A stretch of 50,614 nt of DNA, from assembly GCA_035570275.1 (NCBI GenBank), contig DATMNI010000085.1, positions 1-50,614 of the forward strand, written 5' to 3'. Source of the DNA: DATMNI01 sp035570275 (GTDB taxonomy: Bacteria; Acidobacteriota; Terriglobia; Bryobacterales; Bryobacteraceae). Positions within the stretch are counted from its first letter, which is position 1; every line of letters starts with the position of its first letter. A model generated the notes under the pieces. The model had not been told where the DNA came from. It worked only from the letters and a program-made list of their open reading frames with translations, and did no database searches. Positions 33,092 through 41,516 of the stretch are shown one piece after another. The position numbers and the translations under genes were made by a program.

Positions 33092-33949
33092 ATGAGAGTT
33101 CGCCGGTGTCTGGTGCAGACCGTCAGTCTGACTGTCAGTCTGGTTGCTTCCCTTCTACCTGGTTCAGCGGAAACCGGGCTGCACGAGGCGGTCCGTACTT
33201 GCGACGTAGCGGTTGTGGAGCGGCTGATCGCTTCCGGTGCTTCCATCAATGAGAACGACCCCGCCAGGAATACTCCCCTTCATGAAGCCGTTCGCTCGGG
33301 TCAACCCGCCTGTGTCTACCTGCTGTTGGCTGCCAACGCCAACCGGTACCCCCCGAACCGTGCCGGTCAAACGCCCCATCTTCTGGCCAGGTTGTATCCG
33401 CCGGGTGAAATCCACAATCAAATGATCTTCTTATTGGAACGTTTGGGCGCGATCCGAGAGGGGCCTGATGGCAAGGTGTGGTCGTTCAAATACGCCATTT
33501 CGAAGGGCGAAGCCGGTGTCGTCTCGCTGCTCCTGGACTTAGGCGCCGATCCGAATGGTGTCGATGCCGAAGGAAATACGCCTCTCCACGATGCCGCGCT
33601 GCGGGCAAGTTTACCGGTTATCCAAGTCCTCTTGGAACACGGTGCGAAGATCGATGTACCCGACAAGGCCGGGTTCCTGCCGCTGCATCTGGCGGCGCTT
33701 TCAGGCAATGTCAGCGTGATCGAGACTCTCCTCGCCAGGGGGGCCGACGTAGGCGCGCCCACCCGGGATTCGCATGAATCCGCGTTGCATATAGCGGCAG
33801 CCTTTGGGCGGCTCTATGCGGTCCGCGCCTTGCTATTGGCCGGCGCCAACAGGTTGGCAAGGGATGGAAAGGGACGTACGCCCGCCGACAGCGCTTCGGC
33901 GAACAATTTCACGGAAATTGTCGCCGTTCTGAATGAGGCAAAGCAGTAG
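33092..33949 (+). CDS. Exported ankyrin-repeat protein
   Basis: From ATG 33092 the product is 285 residues with a signal peptide (MRVRRCLVQTVSLTVSLVASLLPGSA). Ankyrin repeats follow: TGLHEAVRTCDVAVVERLIASGASIN, NTPLHEAVRSGQPACVYLLLAANA, then FKYAISKGEAGVVSLLLDLGADPN, NTPLHDAALRASLPVIQVLLEHGAKI, LPLHLAALSGNVSVIETLLARGADV, and a last one from SALHIAAAF. About seven repeats are present, one irregular. Exported ankyrin proteins are binding scaffolds; the partner is unknown. Within the signal sequence a 12-base duplication (33122-33145) encodes VSLT/VSLV. Confidence 0.88.
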   Translation: MRVRRCLVQTVSLTVSLVASLLPGSAETGLHEAVRTCDVAVVERLIASGASINENDPARNTPLHEAVRSGQPACVYLLLAANANRYPPNRAGQTPHLLARLYPPGEIHNQMIFLLERLGAIREGPDGKVWSFKYAISKGEAGVVSLLLDLGADPNGVDAEGNTPLHDAALRASLPVIQVLLEHGAKIDVPDKAGFLPLHLAALSGNVSVIETLLARGADVGAPTRDSHESALHIAAAFGRLYAVRALLLAGANRLARDGKGRTPADSASANNFTEIVAVLNEAKQ

Positions 33950-34046
33950 GCGCAGCGAAGCCGGCTACGACAGACGACAAACGGCGATCTTGCCCATAAG
34001 GGATTCGCCCTGAGTATATCAATGGCGTGCCTCTGGCGCTTGTGGG

Positions 34047-34147
34047 GGCCCGACAGAGGGGCCCGACAGAGAGGCCCGACAGAGAGGCCCGCATATCAGT
34101 CCGGCTGGCGGATTGCCAATCCGCCGCAGGTTGCCAACCTGCCCCAC
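34047..34147 (+). repeat. 13-base tandem repeat and palindromic repeat copy C
   Basis: GCCCGACAGAG recurs at 34048, 34061 and 34074 with a 13-base period, and a truncated unit starts at 34087. Sixteen bases later is a full palindromic repeat (34107-34147) with stem GGCGGATTGCCAATCCGCC, then CAGGTTGCCAACCTG and CCCCACA. Together these occupy most of the 300-base gap (33950-34250) between the ankyrin and RNA-ligase genes; no gene is seen in the rest. Confidence 0.88.
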
Positions 34148-34250
34148 AAAGGCTTGCAGCCCACTTATGGGGGGCGTTTGGGCGATTTGCCCAAACCACG
34201 GCTCCTCGGCTATCGTGGAAAGGAAAGCGGCATTTTATTTGGCCGATGCT

Positions 34251-35309
34251 ATGCGGAACGATAAATCGGAACTGTTGGATCGGGACTCGTTTCGTGAGAG
34301 CGTGTTCAGGCGAGACGGGTATAGGTGTGTGATTTGTGGTTCCAGCGAACCGCCGCTTGACGCCCACCATATCATGGAGCGGAGACTGTGGGATGATGGC
34401 GGCTACTATGTCGAAAATGGCGCTACCCTCTGCGATGATCGAGAGGGCCGTGCCGGGTGCCATCGTAAGGCCGAACAAACCGTCCTGAGTTGCGAGGAGG
34501 TTCGCGCGGCGGCAGGCATTCGACAAGTGGCACTTCCAGACCATCTTTATCGGGATGCCGTTTATGACAAGTGGGGGAACATCGTCAACGCGGACGGCAC
34601 ACGTACGAAAGGCGAACTCTTCGGAGATGAGTCTGTCCGCAAGGTACTGGCGTCAGCCGGGATGCTCCCGGTTTTTCGGGATCGGGTGAAATATCCAAGA
34701 ACTTATCACTTGCCATGGTCGCCCGGAAGAACTGACGATGACCGAGTGCTCGAAGATACCAGCCTCTTCAATGGCCGCCGGGTCATCATTACCGAAAAGA
34801 TGGACGGGGAAAACACGACCATGTATGCGGACTACATCCACGCACGAAGCCTAGATAGTAATTCGCATCCGAGCCGGGGATGGGTAAAGAACCTTCACGC
34901 CCAGATACGGCCGGCCATCAGCCCGGGCTGGAGAATCTGCGGCGAAAACCTGTTCGCACAGCACACGTTACACTACATCGATCTCCCCACGTATTTCATG
35001 ATTTTCTCGATTTGGGACGAGAACAACACTTGTCTGTCGTGGGACGAAACTCTCTTGTACGCTGGCGTGCTCGGTTTGGCCACCGTGCCCGTCCTATTTG
35101 ATGGCTTGTGGGATGAAGCCTACGCCAGCAACCTGGCTGACACGATGGACCTGACGAAGCGGGAGGGTTACGTAGTCAGATTGGCCGATGCGTTCCCGTA
35201 CGGCGCCTTCCGGCGAAGTGTCGCCAAGTTCGTGCGGGCCGCTCATGCCGGCACATCACACAACTGGATGATGCAGGCGGTTGTTAAGAATCAGATCCGA
35301 AGCGTTTGA
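34251..35309 (+). CDS. HNH-like domain fused to an Rnl-type RNA ligase
   Basis: From ATG 34251 the product is 352 residues. Residues 15-75 form an HNH-like zinc module: CVIC (26-29), DAHH (37-40), Asn56 and the CH pair at 70-71. Residues about 148-352 carry the nucleotidyltransferase motifs of RNA ligases in order: motif I EKMDGEN with nucleotide-accepting Lys183, motif III CGENLF (230-235), motif IIIa YFMIFSIWDE, motif IV REGYVVR (304-310) and motif V AKFVR with Lys326. It should join RNA ends using ATP through a ligase-AMP intermediate; the HNH part may cut or only bind nucleic acid. No kinase or phosphatase gene is adjacent. Palindromic repeats flank it on both sides. Confidence 0.85.
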   Translation: MRNDKSELLDRDSFRESVFRRDGYRCVICGSSEPPLDAHHIMERRLWDDGGYYVENGATLCDDREGRAGCHRKAEQTVLSCEEVRAAAGIRQVALPDHLYRDAVYDKWGNIVNADGTRTKGELFGDESVRKVLASAGMLPVFRDRVKYPRTYHLPWSPGRTDDDRVLEDTSLFNGRRVIITEKMDGENTTMYADYIHARSLDSNSHPSRGWVKNLHAQIRPAISPGWRICGENLFAQHTLHYIDLPTYFMIFSIWDENNTCLSWDETLLYAGVLGLATVPVLFDGLWDEAYASNLADTMDLTKREGYVVRLADAFPYGAFRRSVAKFVRAAHAGTSHNWMMQAVVKNQIRSV

Positions 35310-35384
35310 TACCCGAAGAATCGACCCCGCCGTTCCGCGCCCGGCCACCCGCTTCTGAAAGGTCTCGTCGGGAAGCGCCGAAAA

Positions 35385-35580
35385 AGCGGGCCGGCTCGCT
35401 GCCGCATCGCGGGGGCGGATTAACAATCCGCCGGACTCTCGAAAGTCGCTTGTGGAAGTTCGGCGGCGCGCCAACTCCCGGCGGGCGGATTGCCAATCCG
35501 CCGCAGCTTGCCAAGCTGCCCCACATGGCTCCACGGGCGACTTTCATCCTGTCCCCTGTTCGCCCGGCGCACATCACAAG
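35385..35580 (+). repeat. Composite palindromic repeat, copy D
   Basis: The order is CTCGCTGCCGCATCGCG, stem GGCGGATTAACAATCCGCC, a spacer with ACTCTCGAAAGTCGCTTGTG, stem GGCGGATTGCCAATCCGCC, stem CAGCTTGCCAAGCTG, CCCCACA, then a right arm (35518-35577) with GGCGACTTTCATCCT and CGCCCGGCGCACATC. Bases 35393-35525 align without gaps to 43493-43625. It fills the gap between the RNA ligase and the kinase. The gap 35310-35615 holds no gene. Confidence 0.9.
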
Positions 35581-35615
35581 CGTGGGGTATCATAAGCCCA
35601 CAGGCATGTTGTGGC

Positions 35616-38333
35616 ATGTTGTCACCTGGTAAACAACTAGGTCCTTACGAAATTGTCTCCTTGTTGGGCGCGGGCGGGATGGGCGAGGTTTACCGCGCGC
35701 GCGATGGGCGCCTGGGCCGCACGGTCGCGCTGAAAGTGCTGGCGGCCGAAGTGGCCGGAGACCCAGGGCGGCGCTCGCGATTCGAACAGGAGGCGCGGGC
35801 GGCCAGCGCGCTCAACCATCCCAACATCCTCACGGTTTTCGATTTCGGCAGCCAGGATGGGCTGACCTACATCGTTACCGAACTCATCGAGGGCGAATCG
35901 CTGCGCGAGATGCTGAGACGCGGGCCGATCCCTCAGAACCGTGCGATCGATATCGCCAGCCAGGTGGCCGACGCGTTGGCCGCGGCCCACGCCTCCGGCA
36001 TCGTACACCGCGACCTGAAGCCCGAGAACATCATGATTACCGGACCTGCCAGCGGGTACGCCGGCCGCGCCAAGATCCTGGACTTCGGGCTGGCCAAGCA
36101 GGTGACGCCGCCCGGTGGCGATTCCACGGCCGCGCTTACCCGCACGTCGCCGGGCGCGGTTCTGGGCACCGCCGCCTACATGTCCCCCGAGCAGGTCAGC
36201 ATGGCGGCGGTGGACCACCGGTCCGACATCTTCAGTTTCGGATTGGTGCTGCACGAATGCCTGACCGGCCGCCAGACGTTTGAACGCGCCACGGCGGTGG
36301 AGACGATGACGGCCATTCTGCGCGAGGACCCGCCGGAACTGCCGGAAACGGCGCCGCCGGGGCTGCGGCAAATCGTGGCCCACTGCCTGGAAAAAGAGCC
36401 CGACCGCCGCTTCCACTCGGCGCGCGACCTGGCCTTTGCGCTGCGCACTCTCAGTTCCTCCACCACCAGTTCCTCCACTACGCGGGCGAGCGGCGCGGGG
36501 CCCACGGTTGCGGTACCGCGGCCGCGACGGTGGGCCAGGCCGATTGTGGCGGGTTCGGTGGCGATGATCATGGTGGGGCTGGTGATGACGCGCATCACCA
36601 GGTTGGAGCCCATCGACCTGACGGCTTATCGATTCACGCCCTTCGCCAATGACCATGAACCCGAAACCGATGGCGCGTGGGCTCCCGACGGCAAGAGTAT
36701 CGCGTACTTGAAAACGGTGGATGGCATTCCCGAACTGATGGTGCGCGCGCTGGATTCCCCTACTCCCATTCAGTTGACCAGGACGCACACCCGTGCCAGC
36801 CAGCCGTTCTGGGCGCCGGATTCCACCGTGATCTATTACACCACGCACGCCGGCAAGGGAGAACTCTGGGGAATCAGCCCGGCGGGCCGAAAGCCGGCGC
36901 GGATACTGGAAGATCTGCGCACGGCGGCCATTTCACCCGATGGCAAGAGTCTGGCCATCTGGCGGGTGACGGAATCCGGGAATCAATCCGGGAATCAACC
37001 TGGCAACCAATCGGGCAACCAGGTGCGCGGTTCGGTCTGGATCTCGTCGCCACCCGGCGCAACGCCCAAACCCTACCAGCCGACGCCGTTTGAGACGCCG
37101 CTCGATGGCGTGGGGAACAGCCTTCACTTTTCGCCCGATGGTTCGTGGCTGCTGCTGATTGCCAACGGGGTGGACGCACAGATCTGGCTGCTGCCTTTCC
37201 CGGCCGGGCGTGGACAGCCGCGGCGACTGTTCGCCGGCGTGGCTTTTGGCGGAGTGCCGCGGGCAAGCTGGCTGCCGGACAGCAGGCATGCCGTGCTCTC
37301 CTTTGCGCCCTGGGTCAACAACCAGCCGGCGTTGTCGCTGGCCGATTTGAAAAGCGAGAAGCTTCGCAAGCTGACCGCCAGCACGGCGGGGGAGAGCGAC
37401 CCTTCGGTGTCACCCGACGGGAAGCGGGTGGTCTTCACCTCGATCAGCGACGATTACGACCTGATGGAACTGCCGCTCGATGGCGGCGGCCAGCGCACTC
37501 TGCTGGCCAATAGCCGAGACATGTACTCGCCATCGTGGTCGCCGGCGGGGGACCAGTTGGTCTATGCCACCGACCGCACGGGCGGCGGCGAAATCTGGAT
37601 TCATAACACCAAGGCCGGGCTCGACCGGCCAGTGGTCACCGCCGCCGATTTCCCCGCGGGCACCGCCACCACCCTGGCACACCCGGTTTTTTCGCCGGAT
37701 GGCAACCGGTTCGCCTTTGTCCGTTACTCCACCAACGAGCCGGCCACGATTTGGATTGAACCCACCGTGGGTGGCGCGCCCATCCGCATGTCGCCGGAAT
37801 ACATGGTGGCGCCGGCCTGGTCGCCGGACGGAAATTCCATCGCCGGGTTGATGCACCGGGAGCACCCGTGGCAGCCGGCCATTGTGGAGGTGGGCGCGAA
37901 CATGACGCCGCACGTGATTGCGGGGGCGCCTACCTGCCTGATGCCGCTAGAATGGTCGCCCACCGGAGAGTGGATCGCCTGCGAGGCCCGCAGCGGAATT
38001 GAGCTTTTCTCCCCGGACGGCAGTAAGCACCGTACGCTTCCCAAGCTGAACAGCACCGCCATGGCCTTCTCGCGGGACGGCGGCACGATTTACGCGGCGG
38101 GGCGGGAAAACGGCCGGACGTTCCTGAAATCGATCGACCTGGCCGGTGGGGCAGTCCGTACGATCGCCGATTATGCCAGCGACGCGGTGATTTCGGGCGG
38201 TGCCACCTACCAGGCCCGGCTCAGCCTGGCGCCCGACGGAAAGAGTCTGGCCACTTCCGCGGTGGTCACCCGCGCCGACCTGTGGCTGCTGGAAGGCTAT
38301 CCGCTGCCCCGGCCGTGGTGGCATTTCTGGTAG
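35616..38333 (+). CDS. Ser/Thr protein kinase with WD40-like propeller (first copy)
   Basis: From ATG 35616 the product is 905 residues. The kinase domain (about 10-280) has GAGGMGEVYRA, the ATP-site Lys in VALKVL, HRDLKPEN, DFGLAK and MSPEQ, all intact. A Ser/Thr-rich linker leads to one transmembrane helix (about 315-332). The extracytoplasmic part is a WD40/TolB-like beta propeller with repeated FSPDG or WSPDG blades. This architecture is expanded in Acidobacteria and likely couples an external signal to cytoplasmic phosphorylation. A 12-base repeat (36978-37025) encodes GNQ units in one propeller loop. A 10-base duplication, GGCATGTTGT twice, overlaps the start codon. Confidence 0.93.
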   Translation: MLSPGKQLGPYEIVSLLGAGGMGEVYRARDGRLGRTVALKVLAAEVAGDPGRRSRFEQEARAASALNHPNILTVFDFGSQDGLTYIVTELIEGESLREMLRRGPIPQNRAIDIASQVADALAAAHASGIVHRDLKPENIMITGPASGYAGRAKILDFGLAKQVTPPGGDSTAALTRTSPGAVLGTAAYMSPEQVSMAAVDHRSDIFSFGLVLHECLTGRQTFERATAVETMTAILREDPPELPETAPPGLRQIVAHCLEKEPDRRFHSARDLAFALRTLSSSTTSSSTTRASGAGPTVAVPRPRRWARPIVAGSVAMIMVGLVMTRITRLEPIDLTAYRFTPFANDHEPETDGAWAPDGKSIAYLKTVDGIPELMVRALDSPTPIQLTRTHTRASQPFWAPDSTVIYYTTHAGKGELWGISPAGRKPARILEDLRTAAISPDGKSLAIWRVTESGNQSGNQPGNQSGNQVRGSVWISSPPGATPKPYQPTPFETPLDGVGNSLHFSPDGSWLLLIANGVDAQIWLLPFPAGRGQPRRLFAGVAFGGVPRASWLPDSRHAVLSFAPWVNNQPALSLADLKSEKLRKLTASTAGESDPSVSPDGKRVVFTSISDDYDLMELPLDGGGQRTLLANSRDMYSPSWSPAGDQLVYATDRTGGGEIWIHNTKAGLDRPVVTAADFPAGTATTLAHPVFSPDGNRFAFVRYSTNEPATIWIEPTVGGAPIRMSPEYMVAPAWSPDGNSIAGLMHREHPWQPAIVEVGANMTPHVIAGAPTCLMPLEWSPTGEWIACEARSGIELFSPDGSKHRTLPKLNSTAMAFSRDGGTIYAAGRENGRTFLKSIDLAGGAVRTIADYASDAVISGGATYQARLSLAPDGKSLATSAVVTRADLWLLEGYPLPRPWWHFW

Positions 38334-38401
38334 TGGTCGATCGGTGGCGATTTGCCGCATGTAACCGGGCTGCCGTCCTGCGCATCCCTAATTACTACAG
38401 C

Positions 38402-39610
38402 ATGGGATATGAACACATCACCCGCCGGAGTCTGTTAACAGCTCTGTCATTGTTTCCGGCTTCCCGGCTTCTGCTGGGCCAGGACCAGGATCAGGCTCGC
38501 CCAGACCAGGCTCGCCCAGACCAGGAACGGCCGCCGGCGGCGAAAGACAATACGGCCAAATTCTCCACCGGGGTGAAGGTGGTAAACCTGTTCGCCACGG
38601 TGCGCAACAAGAAAGGTGAGATCGTCCGCGATCTGACCAAGGACGATTTCGTGTTGGATGAAGACGGCCGTCCCCAGGAGATCCGCTACTTCGCTACCGA
38701 AAGCAACCTTCCGCTGACGCTGGGCCTGCTGGTGGACACCAGCGGCAGCCAGCGGCGCGTGCTCTACGACGAACGCAACGCCAGCAATCGTTTTCTGGAA
38801 CAAGTGTTGCGGGAAGACAAGGACCTGGCGTTTGTCATTCACTTTGACTTCGAAGTGGAGCTTCTGCAGGATCTGACTTCGTCGCGAGCCAAGCTGGAAA
38901 AAGCCCTGGACGAGTTGCAGGTGGCCAACGCCAATCAGCAGCAGGGCGGCCAGCAAGGCGGGCAGCAGGGAGGCCAGTATCCCAATGGCGGCGGCTATCC
39001 AGGTGGTGGCGGTGGCGGCGGGATCGGGTTTCCAGGAGGCATGGGCAGGCGGCGCGGCGGGTACCCCGGAGGCGGTCAACCCTACCCCGGCGGCCAACAG
39101 CGGCGGCGCGGCGGCGGAACGTGCCTGTACGACGCCGTGGTGCTGGCGTCAGACGAACTGATGCACAAGCAGCAGGGACGGAAGGCCCTGATCATGCTTA
39201 CCGACGGCGTGGATACCGGCAGCAAGCTGACGCTTTCGGAAGCTGTGGCATCGGCTCAGCGTGCCGACACCCTGGTGTACTCCATCCTGTTCTCCGATTC
39301 GCAGGCATACGGCAATAGCCCCTTCGGCGGTATGGGACGGCGCCCCGGCATGGGGGGCGCGAACCTGCCCGACGGAAAGAAGGTGCTGGAACAGATCTCG
39401 CGCGAAACCGGCGGCCGGTTCTTCGATGTCTCGAAGAAGATGCCGATCGACAAGGTGTACGCGGCCATCGAAGAGGATCTGCGAAACCAGTACAGTATGG
39501 GCTACTCGCCCGACCGCACGGAAGAGGAACGCAGCTACCACCGGATCCATCTGCTGACCAAGCGCAAGGAACTGGTGGTGCAGACGCGCGAAGGTTATTA
39601 CCCGACCTAA
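38402..39610 (+). CDS. Acidobacterial VWFA-related protein (TIGR03436-like)
   Basis: The 402-residue product has a signal with Arg pair (TRRSLLTALSLFPASRLLL), a beta-rich N-terminal domain (FSTGVKVVNLFATVRNKKG to LTKDDFVLDEDG) and a von Willebrand A domain with the MIDAS motif DTSGS (112-116), the TCLYDAV block (240-246) and LTDGVD (266-271). Between the first and second halves of the VWA domain a Gly/Gln/Pro/Arg-rich insert (about 178-239) is present. A 15-base duplication after the signal encodes QARPD repeatedly. VWFA proteins of this type are exported adhesion or metal-binding proteins of unknown role. It follows the kinase by 68 bases on the same strand. Confidence 0.9.
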   Translation: MGYEHITRRSLLTALSLFPASRLLLGQDQDQARPDQARPDQERPPAAKDNTAKFSTGVKVVNLFATVRNKKGEIVRDLTKDDFVLDEDGRPQEIRYFATESNLPLTLGLLVDTSGSQRRVLYDERNASNRFLEQVLREDKDLAFVIHFDFEVELLQDLTSSRAKLEKALDELQVANANQQQGGQQGGQQGGQYPNGGGYPGGGGGGGIGFPGGMGRRRGGYPGGGQPYPGGQQRRRGGGTCLYDAVVLASDELMHKQQGRKALIMLTDGVDTGSKLTLSEAVASAQRADTLVYSILFSDSQAYGNSPFGGMGRRPGMGGANLPDGKKVLEQISRETGGRFFDVSKKMPIDKVYAAIEEDLRNQYSMGYSPDRTEEERSYHRIHLLTKRKELVVQTREGYYPT

Positions 39611-39620
39611 GATTCAGACT

Positions 39621-39697
39621 AAGTGGTCGCGACCCTCCGGGTCGCGACTTATTGGGTCGCGATTAGTCCAGCGCGACCCGGAGGGTCGCAGCCACTT
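39621..39697. terminator. Long inverted repeat between convergent genes
   Basis: Arms 39621-39646 and 39672-39697 are 26 bases with two mismatches, around a 25-base loop. The left arm region also contains its own perfect hairpin (GTCGCGACCC-TCC-GGGTCGCGAC, 39626-39648), and the right arm has the matching small hairpin. It lies between the VWFA stop (39610) and the stop of the convergent MOSC gene (39708), so bidirectional termination is likely. No T-run follows, and it could equally be a second palindromic-repeat family. Confidence 0.6.
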
Positions 39698-39707
39698 TGG
39701 GCCAAGC

Positions 39708-41516
39708 TCACAAATCGATGACGACGTCGCGAATCGGTTGTGAGCAGCAAACCAGAAGGTTACCCTCGGCGGGCTTTTCGAGTGGCTCCGGTCCGTAGAC
39801 GACCGCCCCCGAAACCAAACCGCTCTCACAGTTGTGACAAACACCGGTCCGGCACGACCAACGGACCGGGACGTCGCACGCTTCGGCCAGCTCCAAAATG
39901 CTCTGGTAGGCCGACGCCTGCCAGTGTGCAGCGATGCCACTGCGCGCGAACGATACCAGCGGACCGGTGCTGGCGTCGTCCTTGGGCAGATGCGGAGCTC
40001 GCGTGGCGGCGCCGACGATACCGGGAGTCATCGACTCGCCGCCGTTGAAGATCTCGACGTGAATCCGCTCCGGCGCTACGCCCAGGGTCGCGAGCGCCTC
40101 TTTCATGTCTGCCATGAAGCGAGTCGGCCCGCACAGATAGACATCCGCCTCTTGCGGGACGCAGACCTCGTCTAAGACCGATCGCGACAGGTGGCCGGCA
40201 GCGTCGAAATCCTCACCCATCCGGTCGCGCGAGCCCGGCATGCTGTAACAAACATAGCTGCGGCCGTGTGTGAGGGCGAGGATGAGGCGGCGGACTTCGG
40301 CGGCGAATGGATGGTGCTGCCGATCGCGAGCCCCGTGGAGCCATAAGACCTGCCGTGTCGAGCCGGCCGCCGCCAGCGCGTGCAGGATTGCCAGAACAGG
40401 CGTCGCCCCGATTCCCGCGCTGAGCAGCACCACCGGCCGTTGTCCGGGCTGCAGAATGAAGCCTCCGCGCGGCGAGCTGACGTCGAGAGCATCGTCCACC
40501 CGGACATGCTCCCGCAGGTAGGTTCCAGCCGCCCCATTCGGCTCGATCTTCACGCTGATTCGATAGCGTTCCGTCGAGAGGGGACCCGAGAGCGAGTAGC
40601 TGCGAAAAAGTGGCGGGCCGCCGGCGGGCCGTTGAAGACGCAAGACCACGTACTGGCCTGGCAGAGCCGGCGGCAGCGGCTGGCCGTCCGGGCTCTGCAT
40701 CGTCAGCGAGAGGACGTCCGCGCACTCCTGATCGATCGCCGTAACCGCGAGCGCCCGAAATCCTGGTGCAGCCGGATGCGCGGCTGCTGCCGGCGCCAGC
40801 CCGGCGTTCCCACTCGCCGCGCCAGTCGACTGGCTCCGCAGTAACGCCTCAAACGACCAGCGCCATCCGGGTGAAAGCGCCTCGATGCGCACTGCGCGCT
40901 CCAGTCGATCGCGTGGATGATTGGGCGAATAGAGGAGCGCGTTGATCTCGGCGACGGTCATTCGCTCCTTCGCCTCTCCCACTTTCACGATTTCGTCGCC
41001 GTCTCCCACCTCGCCTTCTTGCAGGACGCGGAAGTAGAACCCCGGCCGCCCGCTGGATGTCAGCAATGCGGGCATCCGGGGCTCGTTCATCCGAATGCCG
41101 ACGCGGTAGCAGGTAACGCGAGGTTGAGTGACCTCGAACACCGCACTGCCGATCTGATAACGGTCGCCGATGTACACGGCATGGTCGGGCAATCCTTCGA
41201 TGGTGAAGTTCTCGCCGAACTGTCCGTGGACGAAGCCGGTCCTCTTCATCTGCTCCTGCCAGAAGCGATACGATTCGATCTGGTAGACGAAGACGGCGCG
41301 CTGCTCACCCCCGTGCCCGGCCACGTCGCCTTGACCGTCTCCGTCCAGATTCAACCGGCCGGCCCGGCAGCGGCCATCCACCGGATTCTTCCAGATCGCA
41401 GTGTGCACAGTGTGACCCGCCCACTCGATGTCGCGCGGAAGTCCGACATTCACCGATAGCAGTCGACCAATGTCCCTCCCCAGCCCGCGCGAGCCCGCCA
41501 CCGAGTGCTCGCTCAT
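39708..41516 (-). CDS. MOSC domain fused to a ferredoxin-type reductase
   Basis: The 602-residue protein starts with a YiiM-like MOSC domain (about 15-190; GQFGENFTIEGL, FEVTQPRVTCYRVG with a conserved Cys) and its small 3-alpha bundle (MTVAEINALLYSPNHPRDRLERAVRIEALSPGW begins near 195). A flavin-reductase module follows: FAD site FRSYSLSG, NAD(P) site SAGIGATPVLAILHAL, and CGPTRFM. The C-terminal plant-type 2Fe-2S domain has C-x4-C-x2-C in SCRTGVCHNCESG and a later Cys in LLVCCSQP. The MOSC half may carry molybdenum-cofactor chemistry such as hydroxylamino reduction, with electrons from the reductase half. The ATG overlaps the stop of a GH16 fragment by four bases. Confidence 0.88.
   Translation of the reverse strand: MSEHSVAGSRGLGRDIGRLLSVNVGLPRDIEWAGHTVHTAIWKNPVDGRCRAGRLNLDGDGQGDVAGHGGEQRAVFVYQIESYRFWQEQMKRTGFVHGQFGENFTIEGLPDHAVYIGDRYQIGSAVFEVTQPRVTCYRVGIRMNEPRMPALLTSSGRPGFYFRVLQEGEVGDGDEIVKVGEAKERMTVAEINALLYSPNHPRDRLERAVRIEALSPGWRWSFEALLRSQSTGAASGNAGLAPAAAAHPAAPGFRALAVTAIDQECADVLSLTMQSPDGQPLPPALPGQYVVLRLQRPAGGPPLFRSYSLSGPLSTERYRISVKIEPNGAAGTYLREHVRVDDALDVSSPRGGFILQPGQRPVVLLSAGIGATPVLAILHALAAAGSTRQVLWLHGARDRQHHPFAAEVRRLILALTHGRSYVCYSMPGSRDRMGEDFDAAGHLSRSVLDEVCVPQEADVYLCGPTRFMADMKEALATLGVAPERIHVEIFNGGESMTPGIVGAATRAPHLPKDDASTGPLVSFARSGIAAHWQASAYQSILELAEACDVPVRWSCRTGVCHNCESGLVSGAVVYGPEPLEKPAEGNLLVCCSQPIRDVVIDL

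Noticed and set aside
34047..34147. Possible short CRISPR array in the repeats before the RNA ligase
   Set aside because: The units are contiguous with no spacers and no cas genes are present; they are tandem and palindromic repeats.
36978..37025. Possible mobile repeat inside the first kinase
   Set aside because: It is a 12-base in-frame tandem repeat coding GNQ units in a propeller loop and is part of the protein.
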